From Mucilaginibacter segetis (lineage in GTDB: Bacteria; Bacteroidota; Bacteroidia; Sphingobacteriales; Sphingobacteriaceae): 64,000 nt of DNA. The notes beneath the pieces are model-generated. The model did no database searches. It saw only the letters and a list, made by a program, of their open reading frames with translations, and had not been told where the DNA came from. This document shows, piece after piece, positions 1 through 9,438 of the stretch. The position numbers and the translations under genes are program-made. The stretch is taken from the NCBI RefSeq assembly GCF_016522075.1, contig NZ_JAEHFW010000001.1:1054001-1118000 (forward strand), read 5' to 3'. Position 1 is the first letter of the stretch; every line of letters starts with the position of its first letter.

Positions 1-1
1 T

Positions 2-553
2 AACCCCTTTGTTATACAGCATAGCGGGCACATGATGTTTGTAGATAAAAAAATAACACCCGGCGGCCACTGGATAGGTATAACCACTATAGCCTGTAAA
101 AAAACACATGCAAATGCGGTTAAAACCGCACAGGCCTACGCCTTAACATCTATAGCTTTGTATGATGCTTTTATATGCGGATGGAAGGTAAAATATAAGT
201 ATGAATACATTAGGCCGGTAACCGTAATTAACGATAAGATAGACCACGACTGGCTGCCTATGCTGCAAACACCACCTTTTCCGGAATATCCCAGCGCGCA
301 CAGTGATATCAGTGGTGCATCGGCTGTAATTTTAACTCACCTGTTTGGCGACAACTTTGAATATCAGGATACCAGCGATTTACGCTATATTGGCATGCAA
401 CGGCATTTTAATTCGTTTTTAGAGGCTGCTAATGAAACTTCGCTAAGCAGGTACTACGGCGGCATACATTACTTAAACAGTGTGAACGTAGCTGCTGCAC
501 ACGGCAGAAAAATTGGTGAATATATCTGGAACTCATTAAAATTGCAAAACTAA
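2..553 (+). CDS. vanadium-dependent haloperoxidase / PAP2-type phosphatase, C-terminal part (5' end outside window)
   Basis: The reading frame is open from nucleotide 2, so the true start lies upstream of the window and the ATG at 32 is internal. All three signatures of the vanadium haloperoxidase / acid phosphatase superfamily are visible in order: a K-x6-R-P stretch (KYKYEYIRP), a PSAHS version of the P-S-G-H motif, and SRYYGGIH matching S-R-x5-H. In this family these residues bind vanadate or phosphate and include the catalytic histidines. The family oxidises halides with peroxide or hydrolyses phosphate esters, and the sequence does not separate the two. Only the helical C-terminal domain is present here, so export signals cannot be judged. 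The next gene starts 25 bp downstream on the same strand, which suggests co-transcription with the two cytochrome/VCBS lipoproteins. Confidence 0.85.
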   Translation, partial: NPFVIQHSGHMMFVDKKITPGGHWIGITTIACKKTHANAVKTAQAYALTSIALYDAFICGWKVKYKYEYIRPVTVINDKIDHDWLPMLQTPPFPEYPSAHSDISGASAVILTHLFGDNFEYQDTSDLRYIGMQRHFNSFLEAANETSLSRYYGGIHYLNSVNVAAAHGRKIGEYIWNSLKLQN

Positions 554-578
554 CAACACCATAAACCAGCAGTTTATT

Positions 579-2138
579 ATGAAAATGAATAGATACTTTT
601 TATATACTTCCTGCATATTATTAGTAGTAGTATCATTATCCGTTATTACTTTGTTTAATGGCTGCCAAACCAAACCCCGCACAGTCGGTTATCAGCTAAC
701 AGGCGATACCATTACCGATGGTAAAAACCTGGTGCAGCTAAATTGTACAAAATGCCACGCCTTAGTATCGGTAAACGCCCTTACAAAAGATGTTTGGCTG
801 GTACATACGTTGCCGGCAATGGCACATTACTTGTCCATCTCCACCTATGGTACCGATTTTTACAAAAACGAAGGCGATACCACCGGAATGTCGCTCACTA
901 ACTGGCAAATAATTGCAGCGTATTATAAAAAACTGGCGCCTGATACCCTGGCTACAATAAAACCAACGGATACACTTATCAACGACTGGGCTGGCTTTAC
1001 GGTAAAAAAGGCCGCCAAGGTTAATGATATTTGCTTTACATCGCTTGTGGCAGCACAGCCCGGTACTAATAATATTTATACTGCCGATGCAGTTTCGGGT
1101 AATTTAACCGAATGGGATAACCAGCTAAAAGCCAAAAGGAATATTCAGCTGCCTTCACCTGCTGTTGATGCCAATTTTATAAAGGATTCTTCGGGAGTTA
1201 GCAGCGCTGTTATTTCTTGTATCGGCAGGCTCGACCCTATTGATTTCCCTAACGGAAGAATATTTAGCCTCGATCTGAAAAAGCAGAATGCTGAACCAAA
1301 ATTACTTGATTCCGACCTGCCAAGACCGATGCAAACCATTGCTGCAGATTTTGACAAGGACGGAACAAATGAATATGTAATTTGCGGGGCAGGAGGTTTA
1401 AAGGGTGGCGTGTATCTGCTTAAAAAAGATGCTAAGGAAGATACTTACAAACAAACTACCATTGCCAACAGGGCAGGAGCCGTACAGGCTGTAACCGGCG
1501 ATTTTAATAAAGACGGATGGCCCGATATAATGGTGTTATTTGGCAGTAGTAACGAGGGTTTAACATTATTCTTAAACAATCAGAAGGGAGGATTTACTTC
1601 AAAAGATCTGCTTAATTTTCCGCCGGTGTATGGCTCCACAAGTTTTCAGCTGGCTGATATCGACCATGACGGCGACCTTGATCTTATTTACACATGCGGG
1701 TACAACTTCCGCGATTCACGTATACTGAAACCATATCACGGTTTGTATATCTATAAAAACAACGGGGATTTTAAATTTGAAAAAGAGTGGTTTTACCCTA
1801 TAAATGGATGTACAAAAGCCATTGCGGCCGATTTTGATAACGACGGGGATCTTGATATTGCCACCATCGCTTTTTTTGCGGATATGAAAAATAAGCCTGC
1901 CGAGGAGTTTATTTATTTTGAACAGGATAAAGCCATGCATTTTAAACCACATGCGGTACCTGTAAGCCAGTATGGCCGCTGGATGGCTATGGAAGTTACC
2001 GATCATAACCATGATGGCAAACCTGATATTATACTGGGTAACTACGCCAGCGGATTTTTATTTCAGCCGAATTTTACACCCGCCTGGGATGAGCATACGC
2101 CATTTATTGTTTTGGAGAATAATATGATGAAAAAATAA
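579..2138 (+). CDS. lipoprotein with cytochrome c domain fused to VCBS/FG-GAP beta-propeller (paralogue 1)
   Basis: A hydrophobic N-terminus ends in a lipobox with Cys29 (LFNGC), so this is a predicted lipoprotein. A c-type heme site CTKCH follows at residues 56-60, and after about residue 200 there are repeated calcium-type loops of the FG-GAP/VCBS kind (DFDKDGTNEY, DFNKDGWPD, DIDHDGDLD, DFDNDGDLD, DHNHDGKPD). The repeats should fold as an extracytoplasmic beta-propeller. Each loop has alternating Asp/Asn residues typical of Ca2+ binding. The architecture suggests an envelope electron-transfer or substrate-binding protein, but no specific function is known to me. It sits 25 bp after the haloperoxidase and 23 bp before a close paralogue with the same layout, which points to a tandem duplication inside one operon. 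Confidence 0.85.
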   Translation: MKMNRYFLYTSCILLVVVSLSVITLFNGCQTKPRTVGYQLTGDTITDGKNLVQLNCTKCHALVSVNALTKDVWLVHTLPAMAHYLSISTYGTDFYKNEGDTTGMSLTNWQIIAAYYKKLAPDTLATIKPTDTLINDWAGFTVKKAAKVNDICFTSLVAAQPGTNNIYTADAVSGNLTEWDNQLKAKRNIQLPSPAVDANFIKDSSGVSSAVISCIGRLDPIDFPNGRIFSLDLKKQNAEPKLLDSDLPRPMQTIAADFDKDGTNEYVICGAGGLKGGVYLLKKDAKEDTYKQTTIANRAGAVQAVTGDFNKDGWPDIMVLFGSSNEGLTLFLNNQKGGFTSKDLLNFPPVYGSTSFQLADIDHDGDLDLIYTCGYNFRDSRILKPYHGLYIYKNNGDFKFEKEWFYPINGCTKAIAADFDNDGDLDIATIAFFADMKNKPAEEFIYFEQDKAMHFKPHAVPVSQYGRWMAMEVTDHNHDGKPDIILGNYASGFLFQPNFTPAWDEHTPFIVLENNMMKK

Positions 2139-2161
2139 TTCTTTCTCAGCTACTAAAATTA

Positions 2162-3706
2162 ATGTTCAACAAGCACGGGGTATCTTTAAATGGCTTAATT
2201 ATGAGTGTGGCGTCAGCCAGTATGCTGGCGCTGACCTTTGTAATAGGCTGTGGCGGCAACACGCAGGTAAATACTGCAAATAATGCATTGGCTGAAGGGA
2301 AGGAATTATCAGAAAAGTACTGCGTAAGCTGCCATCAATATCCCTCACCGGCATTATTAGACAAGCAAACCTGGGAAAATGGTGTGCTGCCCAATATGGC
2401 CAAACAATTGGGTATACAGCACGAAATGGGGCAGTATTACGCCGATAAACAATCAGTTATTAATGCTGCCGACTGGCAAAAAATAATCACTTTTTACAAA
2501 GCCAGCGCTCCCGAAAAGCTAAGCATCCCCGAACCGGATGCGGTTAAGGACATGGCATTATTTTCCGTTAAAACACCACCACATGTAAACCGTAAGGGTA
2601 TGGTTGCCATGACCACCATGATCAAACTAAATCCCTTTGATAAACAAATTTACACGGCTGATGCAGACAACAATTTGTTTAAATGGGATAAAAACCTGAA
2701 TCCGACGTTAATTAAGCAAATGCCTTCGCCGGTTACCGATGCTTTTTTTACACAAAATACCGGGGTATTTACCTGTATTGGCGTTTTACCCCCTAATGAT
2801 TATTTGAAAGGGGATCTGCTGCAACTGAATTTGGATGGCAGATCAGTTAAAGCACAATCACTTACCGATAGTTTGCCGCGCCCCGTACAGATGGCCGCTG
2901 CTGATTTTAATAAAGATGGATTAACCGATTATATAGTTTGTGGCTTTGGCAATACCAAAGGCGGCCTTTATTTGGTGGAGCAACAGCCCGGCAATAAATT
3001 CATAAAGAAAATAATCAGAGCTTTACCCGGTGCCATACAAATAACTACCGGAGATTTTAACAACGATGGCTGGCCCGACCTGATGTGTTTATTTGCGCAG
3101 GCCGATGAGGGCATATGGATGTTTTTGAACGATCACAAGGGCGGATTCACCTCCCGTAACATCCTGCACTTTCCTCCGGTTTACGGCTCCAATAGTTTCC
3201 AATTGGTTGATATGAATAACGATGGTAAGAAGGACATCATTTATACCTGTGGCGATAATAACGATTACTCCACTATTCTGAAACCGTACCATGGCGTATA
3301 TATTTTCACTAACACAGGCAACTGGCAATTTAAGCAAACCTACTTTTACCATATAAACGGGGCCTCCAAAGTAATGGCTGCAGATTTTGATAACGATGGT
3401 GATATGGACCTCGTTGCTATAGCTTTCTTCCCGGATTTTGTTGATCACCCAACCGAGGCGGTGAATTACTTTGACCAAACCTCTACGGGTAAATTTAAAG
3501 TACACCAGTTGCCTGTAAACAAACTGGGACGCTGGATAGCTATGGAAGTTGCCGATGTGGATGGGGATGGCGACCAGGATATCGTATTAGGTAATTTCTC
3601 GATTTATGGTGACAGGCTGAACAACCAAAAAAATTATAAGCCCGACTGGGATATGTATCAACCCATTATACTACTACAAAACAATGCTGAGAAGCAAAAA
3701 AAGTAA
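2162..3706 (+). CDS. lipoprotein with cytochrome c domain fused to VCBS/FG-GAP beta-propeller (paralogue 2)
   Basis: This has the same design as the preceding gene. A signal sequence ends at lipobox Cys30 (FVIGC), a CVSCH heme site lies at residues 54-58, and the VCBS-type Asp-rich loops fall in matching places (DFNKDGLTD, DFNNDGWPD, DMNNDGKKD, DFDNDGDMD, DVDGDGDQD). Long blocks align by eye, for example FPPVYGS and GRW-AMEV, so the two arose by duplication. The product should be anchored in the membrane with the heme and propeller outside the cytoplasm. No hairpin is apparent between the two genes. The following 166 bp to the GH2 gene carry no obvious terminator, so the end of the operon is not defined. 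Confidence 0.85.
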   Translation: MFNKHGVSLNGLIMSVASASMLALTFVIGCGGNTQVNTANNALAEGKELSEKYCVSCHQYPSPALLDKQTWENGVLPNMAKQLGIQHEMGQYYADKQSVINAADWQKIITFYKASAPEKLSIPEPDAVKDMALFSVKTPPHVNRKGMVAMTTMIKLNPFDKQIYTADADNNLFKWDKNLNPTLIKQMPSPVTDAFFTQNTGVFTCIGVLPPNDYLKGDLLQLNLDGRSVKAQSLTDSLPRPVQMAAADFNKDGLTDYIVCGFGNTKGGLYLVEQQPGNKFIKKIIRALPGAIQITTGDFNNDGWPDLMCLFAQADEGIWMFLNDHKGGFTSRNILHFPPVYGSNSFQLVDMNNDGKKDIIYTCGDNNDYSTILKPYHGVYIFTNTGNWQFKQTYFYHINGASKVMAADFDNDGDMDLVAIAFFPDFVDHPTEAVNYFDQTSTGKFKVHQLPVNKLGRWIAMEVADVDGDGDQDIVLGNFSIYGDRLNNQKNYKPDWDMYQPIILLQNNAEKQKK

Positions 3707-3872
3707 GCTTTTTTAAAATAGTATAACCATTTGTTAAATTAGTACAACCTAAACAAAGCTGTGGTGCTTAGTTTTACCGTTATAAATTTAACCAAATGAA
3801 ATAGCCCGTGTTTGAGCTTACTGCCTTTATAGCTCAGGTTGAGTCATTATCTGAAAATTGAATTATCCTTTT

Positions 3873-6662
3873 ATGAAAAAACTGATTTATGCTGCCGTAT
3901 TAGGTTTTATTAGTAGTTCCCTTATACCCTCCGGGTTGCTGGCACAGCAAATTAAGCAAGTTAAGCTTGTTAATTTCGATCTGCAATCGTCGTCCCTGGT
4001 ATCTGAATCGGGTGCAGAGCTTTCCTCTGTGAATTATCATTCGGGAATTTACTGGTTTCCGGTAAAGGTTCCCTCAACCGTACTAACCGGCCTGGTAGCT
4101 AATCATATTTATCCCTCCCCGTACCAGGGACTGAACAATATGCTGATACCAGATGCATCCGATCAGTTTAATAAAGAATATAACCTGGAGCAGTACAGCT
4201 ATTTGCCAAATGAGCCAAACCCATGGAAAAAGCCTTATTGGTACCGTACCACATTTAAGGTACCCGCCGGAGATAAAGGCAAGCATTTTCAGCTCATATT
4301 TAAGGGCATAAATTACCGGGCGGCGGTATGGGTTAACGGTAAGCAAATTGCAGATTCCACCCAAATGGCGGGTATGTTTGCGGAACATAACCTTGATGTA
4401 AGCGCGGCTATAAACGCAGGCGGCGAAAATGCTTTGGTCGTAAAAATATATCCTTTAGATTATCCTGGTTATCCATCAAAAGAGCAATTGAAAGCATTAG
4501 GGCCCTTTTATCAAAATGGTGGTCCAACGGGCGATATCGGAAAAAATGTTACCATGTTATGTTCAGCGGGTTGGGATTGGATCCCTCCCGTGCGTGATCG
4601 TAACATGGGGATATGGCAACCTGTTTATTTGCGCACTACCGGCGCCGTAACTATAGGCAGACCAAAATTGATTACCGATCTGCCGAACCTGCCCGATACA
4701 AGCGTGGCTAAATTGTCGTTAAAACTTACCTTATCAAACCACGGCGCATCTGCCAATAAAGGTAAACTGATGGTAACTATTAAACCCGAAAATTTTACAG
4801 GTGCAGCGGTGCAATTTTCGCAAGCGGTGAGCATAGCGGGGAATGGTGCCAGTATGATCGACCTGGATGCGAATAAAATTGGGCAGCTAACTATAAAACA
4901 GCCGCATTTATGGTGGCCCAATAATTACGGTAAGCCAAACTTATACCGCATTCGCCTGCAATATGCTAACGGAACCATTATTGCAGATGATACCAGCTTT
5001 GTGTTTGGCATACGTACGGTAAGCTCAAAAACAGATATGGTGAACGGCTTTGCCCGTCGCAGCTTTTTTGTTAATGGTAAAAAAGTGCATTTAGTAGGCG
5101 GTGCCTGGGTGCCCGATATGATGGTTAACCGCGACTCCGTACGGTACGACTATGAGATGCACCTTTGCCGCAATGCCAATGTTAATTTGGTGCGGATATG
5201 GGGTGGGGGTGTTACCCCGCCTGACGATTTCTGGAACGCCGCTGACAGGTATGGGCAAATGGTATGGTCGGATTTTTGGATAACCGGCGATACACAGGGC
5301 GAATTTAAAGGCTCGCCCGATTGGCCGCTGGAAGGGAATGTATTTATAAACAACGTAGAGAGTACCATTTACCGCGTACGTAACCACCCAAGTTTACTGG
5401 TGTGGACAGGCGGTAACGAGGGGCATGCGCGCAAAGAATTGTATGACGCCATGCGTAACGATATTATAAATTTAGATGGCACACGTCCGTTTATACCAAG
5501 TTCATCGGGGTTTGCTAAATTGCCGGCAGGGTGGAAGGGCTCATGGCCGGATGATATGCCATCGGGTGTATACAGTGGCGGGCCTTATGAGTGGAAAGAC
5601 CCTAAGGATTATTTTAAACTGGCTAACGCCGGGCGCGATTGGGTGTTTAAAGATGAAACCGGCCTGCCTTCGCAGCCGCCTTATACTACGTTGCCCAAAA
5701 TAATACCCAACCTGGTATGGGATAAAAAATTGCCTTTCCCGCTTAACGATTCATGGGGATATCATGATGCTGCAACAGGTGCGGGCAAATATGATAATTA
5801 CTATAAGGAAATGGTGAAACGTTACGGTCAGCCCAATACCATGGTTAACTTCTCCGATAAAATGCAGTTAATGAATGCTGTAGGCTACCGCGGCATTTTT
5901 GAGGCCGACGGACACAAACTCAACGAAACAGGCGGGGTGATGCTATGGAAACTGAACGCTGCTCTGCCAAGTGTGATATGGCAGATATATGATTGGTATC
6001 TGGAACCAAATGCAGGCTATTACGCCATGCAAAACGCTTGCGAACCCGTACATATCCAGTATAACTACGATAATTCAGGCATCGCCATTGTAAACCGTAC
6101 ACACCACGCTACGGGGAAGCTTACAGCAACTGCCGATGTGTTTGATATTAACAGTAAACTGATCAAATCAATAAAGGTAAATAATGTGGGTTTGGCGCAA
6201 GCCGGCACACAGGAAGTAATACAGCTGAAAGATGTGCTGAGCCGAACAGACGGGGTTAGTTTTGTTGTGTTGGATTTAAAGGATGCCGCAGGTAAAACTG
6301 TATCGCACAACGCGTACTGGCTATCGGCAACTGATGATTTTACCAGCCTGAACGGACTTAATAATACCTTACTAAACACCAAAGTATTAAAAACTGAAAA
6401 GGGCAAAAGCGAAAACAAATGGACTATGCAGTTTACAAATAATACCAATCGCATAGCGTTTTTTGTTCGCCCGCAATTAATGAAGAACGGGGAAGAGATA
6501 ATGCCAAGTTATTGGACAGGTAATTACTTTACCCTTGCTCCTCATGAAAGTATAACCGTAAGCGTTACCGCGCCTGTTGCCAAACTGAGTAAGGTAAACC
6601 CGACGGTATTGTTAGAAGGTTGGAACATCAGGAAACAGGTAATAACACTACCTGCTATATAG
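3873..6662 (+). CDS. secreted glycoside hydrolase family 2, beta-mannosidase / exo-beta-glucosaminidase type
   Basis: The 929-residue protein begins with a signal peptide (MKKLIYAAVLGF, cleavage near LLAQQ). The ATG at 3873 is preferred over an upstream in-frame TTG at 3858. A sugar-binding jelly-roll comes first (YWYRTTFKVP, AAVWVNGKQIAD), then immunoglobulin-like strands, then the TIM-barrel. GGNEG places the general acid/base at about Glu516, and KDETGLP places the probable nucleophile at about Glu595. This spacing and the LWWPNNYG block resemble the exo-beta-D-glucosaminidase/beta-mannosidase branch of GH2 rather than LacZ. The substrate is not predicted with certainty; a chitosan or mannoside role is inference. 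A strong terminator follows directly. No SusC/SusD pair is nearby. Confidence 0.85.
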   Translation: MKKLIYAAVLGFISSSLIPSGLLAQQIKQVKLVNFDLQSSSLVSESGAELSSVNYHSGIYWFPVKVPSTVLTGLVANHIYPSPYQGLNNMLIPDASDQFNKEYNLEQYSYLPNEPNPWKKPYWYRTTFKVPAGDKGKHFQLIFKGINYRAAVWVNGKQIADSTQMAGMFAEHNLDVSAAINAGGENALVVKIYPLDYPGYPSKEQLKALGPFYQNGGPTGDIGKNVTMLCSAGWDWIPPVRDRNMGIWQPVYLRTTGAVTIGRPKLITDLPNLPDTSVAKLSLKLTLSNHGASANKGKLMVTIKPENFTGAAVQFSQAVSIAGNGASMIDLDANKIGQLTIKQPHLWWPNNYGKPNLYRIRLQYANGTIIADDTSFVFGIRTVSSKTDMVNGFARRSFFVNGKKVHLVGGAWVPDMMVNRDSVRYDYEMHLCRNANVNLVRIWGGGVTPPDDFWNAADRYGQMVWSDFWITGDTQGEFKGSPDWPLEGNVFINNVESTIYRVRNHPSLLVWTGGNEGHARKELYDAMRNDIINLDGTRPFIPSSSGFAKLPAGWKGSWPDDMPSGVYSGGPYEWKDPKDYFKLANAGRDWVFKDETGLPSQPPYTTLPKIIPNLVWDKKLPFPLNDSWGYHDAATGAGKYDNYYKEMVKRYGQPNTMVNFSDKMQLMNAVGYRGIFEADGHKLNETGGVMLWKLNAALPSVIWQIYDWYLEPNAGYYAMQNACEPVHIQYNYDNSGIAIVNRTHHATGKLTATADVFDINSKLIKSIKVNNVGLAQAGTQEVIQLKDVLSRTDGVSFVVLDLKDAAGKTVSHNAYWLSATDDFTSLNGLNNTLLNTKVLKTEKGKSENKWTMQFTNNTNRIAFFVRPQLMKNGEEIMPSYWTGNYFTLAPHESITVSVTAPVAKLSKVNPTVLLEGWNIRKQVITLPAI

Positions 6663-6683
6663 TTAATAGTGTGATGTTAATGC

Positions 6684-6714
6684 AAGCCGGATATTTTATA
6701 TATCCGGCTTTTTA
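6684..6714 (+). terminator. Rho-independent terminator after the GH2 gene
   Basis: A perfect 11-bp stem (6684-6694 with 6700-6710), a 5-nt loop and then a T-rich tract. It lies 22 bp after the GH2 stop codon. Confidence 0.9.
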
Positions 6715-6761
6715 TTTTGGTTATGTGTATTATGATCAAAGATTAACGTAACCGGAGATAA

Positions 6762-6803
6762 TGTACGAAAGTGTACGTAGGGGTGTTCGTTATCGTACAC
6801 CCC
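6762..6803 (+). promoter_or_regulatory. tandem palindromic sites upstream of the permease (possible enhancer-binding sites)
   Basis: The second site is a palindrome TGTTCG-TTAT-CGTACA (6784-6799). With flanks it extends to a 10-bp inverted repeat with one mismatch (6780-6789 with 6794-6803). The first site (6762-6777) is TGTACG-AAAG-TGTACG, an imperfect copy of the same pattern. Their centres are 22 bp apart, two helical turns. They lie about 75-115 bp upstream of the expected start from the sigma-54-like promoter at 6853, the usual place for NtrC-type activators. The binding protein is unknown. Confidence 0.5.
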
Positions 6804-6852
6804 CACAATAAAAAAAAGAGCTTCCGTGCTGCGGAAATAAGGATTTTGAGGA

Positions 6853-6867
6853 TGGCACCGCCTTTGT
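6853..6867 (+). promoter_or_regulatory. sigma-54 (-24/-12) promoter candidate
   Basis: TGGCAC, five bases, then TTGT gives the exact GG-to-GC spacing of RpoN promoters (consensus TGGCAC-N5-TTGC). The only departure in the core is T for C at -12. Expected transcription start is near 6878, about 36 nt before the permease ATG. No convincing TAnnTTTG housekeeping box was seen in the same gap. Confidence 0.55.
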
Positions 6868-6913
6868 CGTTTTAATTCTGCCCAATTAAATCTCTGAAAT
6901 TAAACTTACCGTT

Positions 6914-9328
6914 ATGATAAAAAATCTTTTCAAAACAGCATGGCGTAATATCTCACGCCAAAGATCATATACATTAATTAATATTATTGGTCTCGGTGCC
7001 GGCATATCGGTATGCCTGGTAATATTTGTTTTGATACAGTTTCATTCCGGTTTCGATAATTTCCACACCAAAAAGGACAGGATCTATCGTTTACTTACTG
7101 AATACCATCATGCTGACTCAAAAGATATTTTTTATGGTTATGGAATAGCGCGTGCGGTGCCGCGAGCTATTAAAAATGATATACCCGAGATAGAAGAGAT
7201 AGTGCCTATATATCAGCAAAATGATGAGCAGATACAGGTTTTAAATGGGGATGGACAGATCGACAAAAAGTTTAAGGAAGCAAGGGGTGTGGTAGCAACT
7301 ACGCCTGCTTTTTTCAAAGTGTTTGATTTTCCTTTGTTGGAAGGAGATAAGACCACCGCCCTGCGTGACCCTAATTCAGTGATATTGAGTAAGGAAACAG
7401 CCGAAAAATATTTTGGCGACTGGCATCAGGCGATGGGTAAAAGTATTAAATGGAACAACCACGATGTGCTGAAGGTAAACGGCATATTGGCAACTATTCC
7501 GAAAAATACTGATTTTCAGTTCAATGTTATTATTTCTATGGGAACCGGCCCCACGGCAGGTTTATTAAAATCTGACGATTATAATAGCACCGGTACCTAT
7601 TTTGGTTGTTATGCTTTAACCAAGCCAAATGTAACCGAGGCACATTTAACAAATAGTCTTAGAGCATTTATAAAAAAACACCGCGCTCCAGAAAATCAGG
7701 ATAGCGAGGTAGCACAGCCATTAAGTAAAGTTCATTTTGATACTATTGGCAATTATTCAGAAAGTTCCATATCACCGCAAATGATAAAAATGCTTTGGCT
7801 GATAGCTGTTTTTATTCTCATTATAGCGTGCGTTAATTTTGTTAATCTGGCGACGGCTCAGGCAGTTAACCGGGCAAAAGAGGTAGGCATACGTAAGGTG
7901 CTGGGTGGTAACAGGGGCCAACTGCAGGTTCAGTTTTTAACCGAAACATTTGTTATCGTATTATTATCATTAGTATTAGCCGGGGGTATCAGTATGCTGG
8001 CTATCCCTGCTGTGGGTAAAATAATGCAACTGCCTTTAACAGCCGGAATGCTTTTACAGATAAAAGTTGCTGTGTTTGTAGTGGTATTAGCTATTGTTGT
8101 TACCCTGCTGGCGGGCTTTTATCCGTCGCTGGTATTATCCGGGTTTAATCCAATAAATGCCCTTAAAAGTAAAACAGCACTTAAAGGTAATACTAAAGGT
8201 ATTTCGTTACGGCACGCTTTGGTGGTTTTTCAGTTTATTATAGCGCAGGGATTAATTATCTGTACGCTTATAATAGTTAAGCAGATGAATTACTTTAATA
8301 ATACCAGCATGGGTTTTGCCAAGGATGCCATCGTAAACGTACCTTTCCCGGCAGATAGTGTGGGCATCAGCAAATTGGATTACCTCAAAAAACGCATTAC
8401 CGATATAAACGGAGTCCAGGAGTTAAGCCTCAGTTCAAACGTACCAGCGGGTGAAGATGCTAACTGGACGATGTTTACGTTTGAAAATGCTGTAAAGCCG
8501 GTTGATTTTTATTCTATCATTAAATTTGCGGATGCGGAATATTTGCCATCTTATAAATTACAGCTTGCGGCAGGCAGGAATTTAGCACCCTCGGATACCG
8601 TAAAAGAATTTTTGGTGAACGAGGCGGTAGTGCAAAAACTGGGAATACGCGATCCTAAAGATGTATTAAATAAACAGATAAAGCTGGGCAAGTTTGCAAA
8701 AGGAGTGATAGTGGGTGTGCTTAAGAACTATCATAACCGTTCGTTTAAAGAAGATTATGCCCCGCTGCTGCTTACTACATTTAAAAATCAGTATCAGATC
8801 ACTAATATTAAATTATCGGCTTCAAACTTACCGGCATCTCTGAATGCCATAGAAAAATTGTGGAACGAGGTTTATCCTGACTATGCCTTTGAATATCAGT
8901 TTTTGGATGAACATATAGCCAACTTTTATAAACAGGAAAACCAGCTTTCAAAAATATATGAGTGTTTTGCTATAGTAGCTATTATGCTTAGTTGCCTGGG
9001 TTTGTATGGTTTAGCCTCTTTTATGGCCGTGCAAAGAATAAAAGAGGTAGGTATAAGAAAAGTTTTAGGCGCATCTGTTTCGGGGATTTTGTACCTGTTC
9101 TCTAAAGAGTTTATTGTTTTGATCGGTATCGGCTTTGTAATAGCTACCCCTATTGCCTGGTACCTCATGAGTAACTGGCTGCAGGATTACACATACCGTA
9201 TTCAAATACATTGGGAGATATTCGCGGTAGCAGGCATTATTGCCATTGTTATTGCTTTGGCTACCATCAGCTTTCAGTTAATACGAGCCGCATTAACTAA
9301 TCCGGTAAAAAGTTTAAGAAGTGAGTAA
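6914..9328 (+). CDS. FtsX/MacB-type ABC transporter permease
   Basis: The 804-residue protein has the layout of Bacteroidota MacB-like permeases. There is an N-terminal transmembrane helix (about 20-42), a periplasmic MacB_PCD domain and three helices (about 290-420) containing the hallmark RAKEVGIRKVLGG. A second periplasmic domain and a second FtsX block follow (RIKEVGIRKVLGA near 715, helices to about 795). Proteins of this class couple a cytoplasmic ATPase to an extracytoplasmic event such as peptide, lipid or drug extrusion. No ATPase gene is adjacent, so the partner must be encoded elsewhere or the gene is an orphan copy. The upstream region carries a sigma-54-like promoter and palindromes, so expression is probably inducible. 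No terminator was found downstream. Confidence 0.9.
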   Translation: MIKNLFKTAWRNISRQRSYTLINIIGLGAGISVCLVIFVLIQFHSGFDNFHTKKDRIYRLLTEYHHADSKDIFYGYGIARAVPRAIKNDIPEIEEIVPIYQQNDEQIQVLNGDGQIDKKFKEARGVVATTPAFFKVFDFPLLEGDKTTALRDPNSVILSKETAEKYFGDWHQAMGKSIKWNNHDVLKVNGILATIPKNTDFQFNVIISMGTGPTAGLLKSDDYNSTGTYFGCYALTKPNVTEAHLTNSLRAFIKKHRAPENQDSEVAQPLSKVHFDTIGNYSESSISPQMIKMLWLIAVFILIIACVNFVNLATAQAVNRAKEVGIRKVLGGNRGQLQVQFLTETFVIVLLSLVLAGGISMLAIPAVGKIMQLPLTAGMLLQIKVAVFVVVLAIVVTLLAGFYPSLVLSGFNPINALKSKTALKGNTKGISLRHALVVFQFIIAQGLIICTLIIVKQMNYFNNTSMGFAKDAIVNVPFPADSVGISKLDYLKKRITDINGVQELSLSSNVPAGEDANWTMFTFENAVKPVDFYSIIKFADAEYLPSYKLQLAAGRNLAPSDTVKEFLVNEAVVQKLGIRDPKDVLNKQIKLGKFAKGVIVGVLKNYHNRSFKEDYAPLLLTTFKNQYQITNIKLSASNLPASLNAIEKLWNEVYPDYAFEYQFLDEHIANFYKQENQLSKIYECFAIVAIMLSCLGLYGLASFMAVQRIKEVGIRKVLGASVSGILYLFSKEFIVLIGIGFVIATPIAWYLMSNWLQDYTYRIQIHWEIFAVAGIIAIVIALATISFQLIRAALTNPVKSLRSE

Positions 9329-9392
9329 TAAATTTATTTAGCTGATTAACAGATTGTTGTATTGCTATTATAGTTTTTTATAGTACTATGTA

Positions 9393-9422
9393 TTGTATAG
9401 TACCATGCAATGTTTATATTTG
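9393..9422 (+). promoter_or_regulatory. Bacteroidota housekeeping promoter with a palindrome over the -33 box
   Basis: TTG at 9393-9395, a 19-bp gap and TATATTTG at 9415-9422 fit the TTG-N19-TAnnTTTG consensus exactly. An inverted repeat GTACTAT-N7-ATAGTAC (9383-9403) is centred on the -33 element, so a bound repressor would block the promoter. The regulator is unknown; a PadR- or BlaI-like dimer is only a guess. Confidence 0.65.
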
Positions 9423-9438
9423 TTTAAACAAAAGCAAA

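Noticed and set aside
3089..3505. A 138-codon frame antisense to the second VCBS lipoprotein (and a similar one at 1716-2012)
   Set aside because: They mirror the Asp-rich repeats on the other strand; no start context, no domain, and the plus-strand genes are certain.
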